From the NCBI GenBank assembly GCA_001800075.1, contig MGUR01000008.1, positions 1-18,340 on the forward strand: 18,340 nucleotides of DNA, in the 5' to 3' direction. The position numbers were made by a program, and so were the translations under genes. The notes under the pieces were generated by a model. The model did not search any database, was not told the DNA's origin, and was given only the letters and a program-made list of their open reading frames with translations. This document shows positions 16,093 to 18,340 of this stretch, one piece after another. Numbering within the stretch: the first letter of the stretch is position 1; every line of letters starts with the position of its first letter. Source of the stretch: Elusimicrobia bacterium RIFCSPLOWO2_01_FULL_59_12. GTDB taxonomy: Bacteria; Elusimicrobiota; Elusimicrobia; 2-01-FULL-59-12.

Positions 16093-16131
16093 GATTGCGA
16101 GAATCATCCGCAATCGGGTTGGTTGTTTTTT
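16093..16131 (+). promoter_or_regulatory. Leader hairpin with nearby T-run before thioredoxin gene
   Basis: GATTGCG (16093-16099) pairs with CGCAATC (16109-16115) over a 9-nt loop. A T-rich run ends near 16131. The T-run is about ten bases too far for a standard terminator, so it could be a weak terminator for the upstream operon or a structured leader. Confidence 0.3.
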
Positions 16132-16196
16132 CTCTAAGACACCTTCCGCCGGCAGACGCACCCCGTTCAAACCCACTACGTAGAAAGGCGGTTCCC

Positions 16197-16562
16197 ATGG
16201 CGCGTAAGAAAGTGAAGAGCAACGTTGCTGATGTTACCGATGCCACTTTTTCCAAGGAGGTTCTCCGCTCCGACATGCCTGTGCTGGTCGGATTTTGGGC
16301 CCCTTGGTGCGCCCCCTGCCATACCCTCCCGCCGATGCTTCAGGAAATCATCGATGACTATTTCGGCAAGGTGAAAGTCGTTCAACTGAAAGTGGACGAG
16401 AATCCGCAGCTGACGGAGGAATACCGCATCAGCTCGATTCCGACCTTGATCCTTTTTGAAAACGGGAAAATGGTGGGTAAACGGACCAGCGCCGACACCA
16501 AAGAGGACATCGCCGAGTGGCTGGACCGGCACATCGACGAACCCGTAGGCTTCGGTTTTTAA
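16197..16562 (+). CDS. trxA: Thioredoxin
   Basis: This is a 121-residue cytoplasmic dithiol-disulfide oxidoreductase. The active site is WCAPC (Cys38, Cys41), with Ala in place of the usual Gly of WCGPC. Other family marks are VLVGFWAPWC, KVDENPQLTEEYRI, and the cis-Pro loop SSIPTLILFENGK. A lysine-rich start (MARKKVKSN) precedes the fold and the tail ends DEPVGFGF. I chose ATG 16197 because AAAGGCGG precedes it; the frame is open further upstream but without thioredoxin-like sequence. WCAPC is not rare among thioredoxins of uncultivated lineages, but it may shift the redox potential. It probably has its own promoter. Confidence 0.93.
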   Translation: MARKKVKSNVADVTDATFSKEVLRSDMPVLVGFWAPWCAPCHTLPPMLQEIIDDYFGKVKVVQLKVDENPQLTEEYRISSIPTLILFENGKMVGKRTSADTKEDIAEWLDRHIDEPVGFGF

Positions 16563-16587
16563 TGACTGCCAAACCATCGGGGAGGTG

Positions 16588-16623
16588 ATGACGATGGGGC
16601 CTCGAAAACCCTGCGGTTGCTAG
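16588..16623 (+). CDS. Possible tiny Cys-containing peptide after thioredoxin
   Basis: GGGGAGGTG is followed by ATG-ACG-ATG and a short frame ending TAG: MTMGPRKPCGC. The second ATG (16594) lies eight bases after GGAGG, an ideal spacing, and would give nine residues ending CGC. It sits between the thioredoxin stop and the terminator, so it would be on the same mRNA. Such a strong ribosome binding site with nothing else to serve is notable, but the frame is too short for coding statistics. Confidence 0.3.
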   Translation: MTMGPRKPCGC

Positions 16624-16646
16624 ATTAATTCAGTTTCGAGAGTATC

Positions 16647-16682
16647 AAAAAAGGCGAGTCGCCATGGCGACCCGTCTTTTTT
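16647..16682. terminator. Strong bidirectional factor-independent terminator
   Basis: Six A, a long stem (GTCGCC and GGCGAC core plus outer pairs) and six T form a hairpin that works on both strands. It separates the + strand thioredoxin unit from the minus-strand pair and overlaps the stop codon of the minus-strand gene at 16681. Confidence 0.92.
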
Positions 16683-16920
16683 ATTGGGCGGGGGCGGGAG
16701 CCGTCTTTCGAGGAATCGTGTACTCCAGGGGGAGGATCGGTGGAACGGCCTTCTTCAACCGTTCCCGCAGAAGAGGCATGACATCACAGGTGGCGTGGTA
16801 GAGGAGTGCCGGATCGGGCCGATCATCAGGAATCACATAACGGACCTCTTTTCCGCAGACGGCGCACGGTCCCTCCACCGCATCAACGGCATTGGACCAA
16901 GACACTTTCGATCGTTTCAT
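16681..16920 (-). CDS. Small Cys/His protein, possible zinc binder
   Basis: This is a 79-residue protein. Cys19-x2-Cys22 (GPCAVCGKEVRYV) with His42 and Cys45 (LYHATC) could hold one zinc ion; the CxxC, a short beta-like stretch, then HxxC resembles small zinc ribbons. The C-terminus is basic then Pro/Ala rich. I recognise no named family. The start ATG follows AAGGGG, and the gene begins 12 bp after the SDR stop, so the two are almost certainly co-transcribed. Its stop codon is inside the terminator. Confidence 0.65.
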   Translation of the reverse strand: MKRSKVSWSNAVDAVEGPCAVCGKEVRYVIPDDRPDPALLYHATCDVMPLLRERLKKAVPPILPLEYTIPRKTAPAPAQ

Positions 16921-16932
16921 AGACGCAGCCCC

Positions 16933-17673
16933 TTACGTGAGATGGCGCCCGCCGTCCACACGAACGGTCTCGCCGGTGACGAAGTCTGTTTCTACTAAAA
17001 ATAATACCGCTTTGGCAATTTCTCCCGCGCCACCCCAGCGGCCCAGCGGAGTCGCTTGGCGAACGGCTTTGTGATCCCTGGCCGTCAGCCCCGTCGGAGG
17101 CAGCAGGGGCCCCGGAGCGATCGCATTCACAAGAACAGTAGGCGCCAGCTCCAATGCCAGTGATTCGGTCACTGCCTTTGCCGCTGTTTTTGACACATAG
17201 TACGCAGAGTAGCCGGGATACCGCGGCCGTCCGCTGGCGCTGGTCCAATCAGAAATATGAACGACCCGTCCCCCGCCGGAACGCTTCATCAACCGCGCCG
17301 CCGATAAGGTCAGTTCGTACGCCGCTCGGGCATTGGACGAAAGGTGCTTATCCCAGGATCTTAAACGCTTCGGATCGGAGCCCTCCGAAGTTTCGTAGAT
17401 CGATGCCAGATTCACCAGGATATCCAGCCGGCCGAATCGGCGCTCGACCGTTCTCATCATCTGCTCTATTGAGGCCGTTTTCAAGAGATCGCAGCGAAGC
17501 GGGGATGCGTGGATTCCTCTCTGCCGTAAATTGATGGCCGCCTTCTCGATCGCCCGCTTGGAATGCCGCCAGGTGAGGACCACTCTGCACCTCCGGTCGC
17601 CGAGGATTTGGGCGATGGCTTCCCCCATGCGCGCTCCGCCGGTAATGAGTGCCACTCGATCTACAAGGTCCAT
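16933..17673 (-). CDS. Short-chain dehydrogenase/reductase, pteridine-reductase-like
   Basis: This is a 246-residue NAD(P)H oxidoreductase of the classical SDR fold. The cofactor loop is TGGARMG (11-17), where the Arg after GGA is common in FolM/pteridine reductases. LDILVNLAS replaces the usual NNAG. The catalytic Tyr158 and Lys162 lie in YYVSK, with Ser in the ISDWTSAS segment. NAIAPGP and a C-terminal GETVRVDGG are also typical. Reduction of a pterin or dihydrofolate is possible, but many related enzymes use other substrates. I chose the ATG at 17673 because GAGG lies six bases before it, although the frame continues upstream. Confidence 0.88.
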   Translation of the reverse strand: MDLVDRVALITGGARMGEAIAQILGDRRCRVVLTWRHSKRAIEKAAINLRQRGIHASPLRCDLLKTASIEQMMRTVERRFGRLDILVNLASIYETSEGSDPKRLRSWDKHLSSNARAAYELTLSAARLMKRSGGGRVVHISDWTSASGRPRYPGYSAYYVSKTAAKAVTESLALELAPTVLVNAIAPGPLLPPTGLTARDHKAVRQATPLGRWGGAGEIAKAVLFLVETDFVTGETVRVDGGRHLT

Positions 17674-17714
17674 AAAGCGCCTCATTTTAGCAAACCAACA
17701 CCGAAGAGGCACTG

Positions 17715-17723
17715 TGCTATAAT
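17715..17723 (+). promoter_or_regulatory. Extended -10 promoter facing the tRNA-Glu region
   Basis: TGC-TATAAT is a perfect extended -10 on the + strand; the -35 position (about 17695) is poor. It points to the tRNA-Glu remnant at 17808 and the intact gene at 17924. Together with the divergent SDR gene it makes a reasonable tRNA promoter. Confidence 0.5.
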
Positions 17724-17749
17724 GACGGCGTTTTAGGGCGGATTTTGTC

Positions 17750-17806
17750 CTTCGACTACACTCAGGACGCTTCGTCATCGCTCGCTTGCGCTGAGCGAAG
17801 TCGAAG
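17750..17806. repeat. Palindromic repeat, CTTCGACT type
   Basis: CTTCGACTACACTCAG (17750-17765) is mirrored at 17791-17806 with 14 of 16 bases matching. A smaller GACG-CTT-CGTC hairpin lies inside. Palindromes with CTTCGACT and CTCAG arms occur dispersed in many bacterial genomes. It lies between the promoter and the first tRNA-Glu remnant. Confidence 0.7.
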
Positions 17807-17807
17807 C

Positions 17808-17843
17808 GCCCCCCATAGGCTGGAGGTTAGGTCGCGTCCCTTT
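17808..17843 (+). pseudogene. Broken 5' half of tRNA-Glu
   Basis: Bases 17809-17843 match the first 35 bases of the intact tRNA-Glu at 31 positions (CCCCCATAG, then GGTTAGGTC, then CGTCCCTTT). The match ends in the anticodon loop, after which GC-rich palindromic sequence begins. The missing 3' end of the same tRNA appears at 18036, beyond the intact gene. Confidence 0.75.
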
Positions 17844-17868
17844 TCCCCCGCTGAGGAGTTGGCGGATC

Positions 17869-17884
17869 CGCCACAGGGCAGGCG
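17869..17884 (+). repeat. Palindromic element, left arm before tRNA-Glu
   Basis: CGCCAC-AGGG-CAGGCG follows the arm plan of the other copies. It is preceded by a perfect 12-bp palindrome, GGCGGATCCGCC, at 17861-17872. Its outer CCGCCAC pairs with GTGGCGG at 18027-18033 on the other side of the intact tRNA-Glu. Confidence 0.75.
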
Positions 17885-17903
17885 GATAAACTCCGCAAGA
17901 GTT

Positions 17904-18014
17904 TGAACGTGTGCTGCGCTCGGGCCCCCATAGACTAGTGGTTAGGTCACGTCCCTTTCAAGGACGTAGGACGGGTTCGAATCCCGTTGGGGGCACCAGC
18001 GCAGCACGCGTTCA
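17904..18014. repeat. Inverted repeat wrapped around tRNA-Glu
   Basis: TGAACGTGTGCTGCGCT (17904-17920) is mirrored at 17998-18014 with 16 of 17 matches; the odd pair would be T-G in a hairpin. Only a few bases separate it from the acceptor stem, so the tRNA would sit at the tip of a long helix. Confidence 0.9.
17924..17998 (+). tRNA. tRNA-Glu (anticodon TTC)
   Basis: The acceptor stem GCCCCCA pairs with TGGGGGC, the anticodon stem CGTCC/GGACG carries loop CTTTCAA, and the T arm is ACGGG-TTCGAAT-CCCGT. CCA is encoded (17996-17998). All stems are intact. It lies between two arms of the palindromic element and between two broken pieces of the same tRNA. Confidence 0.95.
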
Positions 18015-18016
18015 TC

Positions 18017-18032
18017 CCTCGGAAGTGTGGCG
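18017..18032 (+). repeat. Palindromic element, right arm after tRNA-Glu
   Basis: CCTCGG-AAGT-GTGGCG. The outer GTGGCG is exact; the inner six bases differ from the usual CGCCGG. It abuts the broken tRNA-Glu 3' end through GACG. Confidence 0.65.
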
Positions 18033-18063
18033 GACGATTCCCGTTGGGGGCGCCATTTTTTTT
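18028..18063 (+). terminator. Possible terminator after tRNA-Glu
   Basis: TGGCG (18028-18032) from the element arm pairs with CGCCA (18051-18055) from the tRNA remnant, and eight T follow. The loop is long (18 nt) and the stem short. Confidence 0.3.
18036..18055 (+). pseudogene. Broken 3' end of tRNA-Glu
   Basis: ATTCCCGTTGGGGGCGCCA reproduces the T-stem, acceptor stem and CCA of tRNA-Glu with two changes. Together with the 5' half at 17808 it accounts for most of one tRNA-Glu gene cut open around the anticodon-to-T-loop region. Confidence 0.75.
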
Positions 18064-18071
18064 GCGTGTCT

Positions 18072-18095
18072 GGGTCCGTAGCCCAGGGGTAAAGC
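18072..18095 (+). pseudogene. Broken 5' part of tRNA-Lys
   Basis: The 24 bases match the start of the intact tRNA-Lys(TTT) at 22 positions, covering the acceptor strand and D arm (GGGTCCGTAGC, then AGGGGTA). It ends at the foot of the D arm, where a palindromic element begins. Confidence 0.8.
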
Positions 18096-18097
18096 CC

Positions 18098-18133
18098 CGC
18101 CACACAGCTGGCGGGTGCGCCTGAAGTGTGGCG
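18098..18133. repeat. tRNA-associated palindromic element, copy 2
   Basis: CGCCAC-ACAG-CTGGCG and CGCCTG-AAGT-GTGGCG around a 4-nt centre: the same architecture as the copy at 5348-5385. It interrupts the tRNA-Lys 5' remnant and is followed by CAATTCGAC, which resembles a T loop. Confidence 0.85.
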
Positions 18134-18142
18134 CAATTCGAC

Positions 18143-18158
18143 CGCCACACGGCCGGCG
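18143..18158 (+). repeat. Palindromic element, left arm before tRNA-Lys
   Basis: CGCCAC-ACGG-CCGGCG, directly after TTCGAC. Its partner arm lies at 18277-18292, on the far side of the intact tRNA-Lys. The 11-mer GGCGGTCGTCC occurs directly repeated on both sides of the tRNA (18155-18165 and 18267-18277). Confidence 0.8.
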
Positions 18159-18165
18159 GTCGTCC

Positions 18166-18260
18166 TTTGGTGGTGCTGGGTCCGTAGCTCAGGGGTAGAG
18201 CATTCGCCTTTTAAGCGAAGGGTCATGGGTTCAAATCCCATCGGACCCAGCACCACCAAA
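18166..18260. repeat. Perfect inverted repeat wrapped around tRNA-Lys
   Basis: TTTGGTGGTGCTGGGTCCG (18166-18184) and its exact reverse complement (18242-18260) enclose the gene. Seven of the 19 bp are the acceptor stem; twelve extend beyond it. Confidence 0.95.
18178..18249 (+). tRNA. tRNA-Lys (anticodon TTT)
   Basis: The acceptor stem GGGTCCG pairs with CGGACCC, the D arm is GCTCAGGGGTAGAGC, the anticodon stem TTCGC/GCGAA carries loop CTTTTAA, and the T arm is ATGGG-TTCAAAT-CCCAT. CCA is not encoded. It lies between element arms and between two broken tRNA-Lys parts. Confidence 0.95.
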
Positions 18261-18276
18261 ATTGACGGCGGTCGTC

Positions 18277-18292
18277 CGCCGGATGTGTGGAG
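18277..18292 (+). repeat. Palindromic element, right arm after tRNA-Lys
   Basis: CGCCGG-ATGT-GTGGAG. The inner six bases are the exact complement of the left arm's CCGGCG; the outer six have one change from GTGGCG. It passes into GACG and then the broken tRNA-Lys 3' part, as at the tRNA-Glu site. Confidence 0.8.
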
Positions 18293-18294
18293 GA

Positions 18295-18323
18295 CGCCTT
18301 TTAAGCGAAGGGGCATGGGTTCG
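18295..18323 (+). pseudogene. Broken 3' part of tRNA-Lys
   Basis: The segment matches tRNA-Lys(TTT) from the anticodon arm to the T loop at 27 of 29 bases (CGCCTTTTAAGCGAAGGG, then CATGGGTTC). It starts almost where the 5' remnant at 18072 stops, and is itself cut after GGGTTCG by a further element arm. Confidence 0.8.
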
Positions 18324-18325
18324 CC

Positions 18326-18340
18326 CGCCACACGACCGGC
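18326..18340 (+). repeat. Palindromic element, left arm cut by window end
   Basis: CGCCAC-ACGA-CCGGC reaches the last base of the window. It follows the T-loop piece GGGTTCG of the tRNA-Lys remnant with two C between, as copy 1 does at 5341-5348 with one C. Its right arm must lie outside. Confidence 0.75.

Noticed and set aside
18072..18323. A single tRNA-Lys gene with a very long intron
   Set aside because: The intervening sequence contains a complete tRNA-Lys and element arms, shows no group I or II intron features, and the 3' part is itself interrupted in the T loop.
17942..18331. Minus-strand frames across the tRNA-Glu and tRNA-Lys region
   Set aside because: The translation contains the NGIRTRPTSLKG type of string produced by reading tRNA genes backwards. 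The intact tRNAs explain the sequence.
17861..18340. CRISPR-like array reading of the repeated CGCCAC blocks
   Set aside because: Spacing is irregular, the units are palindromic arms on both orientations, and the sequence between them is tRNA-derived rather than unique spacers.

Overview
The window looks like chromosomal DNA from an uncultivated, moderately GC-rich, probably Gram-negative bacterium. The trigger factor, ClpP/ClpX, Lon and SerA proteins are all bacterial. The gene style (an AGT-type aminotransferase next to serA, a membrane spermidine-synthase-like protein with a TPR tail, an ABC exporter followed by a TPR protein) resembles Omnitrophota- or Elusimicrobiota-like genomes. That placement is a guess from gene context, not a demonstrated assignment.

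Layout. (1) Bases 1-1900 are a loose accessory stretch. It holds a secreted-looking hypothetical protein cut by the left edge, a decayed internal fragment of a Y1 (IS200/RAYT-like) transposase beside a large imperfect palindrome, a coiled-coil protein built from 42-bp tandem repeats, and a doubtful small ORF. (2) Bases 1901-4790 encode one long polytopic membrane protein with a spermidine-synthase-like methyltransferase fold and a TPR tail. It is split into two frames by an eight-G run. (3) Bases 4915-5498 hold five tRNA genes: Pro, Arg, Lys, Arg and Leu. (4) Bases 5523-16040 are a tightly packed + strand block: tig, clpP, clpX, lon, a class V aminotransferase, serA, an ABC exporter ATPase, its permease and a membrane-anchored TPR protein. 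Most junctions overlap by 4-16 bp or have gaps below 10 bp. It joins the housekeeping protein quality-control machine (chaperone, ClpXP, Lon) to serine synthesis and an export system. (5) A thioredoxin gene with its own probable promoter and a strong bidirectional terminator follows. Facing it is a two-gene minus-strand unit, an SDR oxidoreductase and a small Cys/His protein. (6) Bases 17700-18340 are a tRNA region riddled with palindromes.

The most unusual part is region 6, with a relative in region 3. A palindromic element with arms of the form CGCCAC-N4-CNGGCG occurs at least five times, always next to tRNA pieces. In region 6 an intact tRNA-Glu and an intact tRNA-Lys each lie between a left and a right arm of this element. 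Each is wrapped in its own further inverted repeat, and each assembly is bordered by a broken 5' part and a broken 3' part of the same tRNA. This suggests a palindromic element that goes into tRNA genes while an intact copy of the interrupted tRNA sits in its middle. Three left arms sit directly after the T-loop core TTCG.

Other points of note are a ClpP whose catalytic Asp appears replaced by Asn, the homopolymer frameshift, and a very short Cys-rich ORF with a strong ribosome binding site behind the thioredoxin gene.
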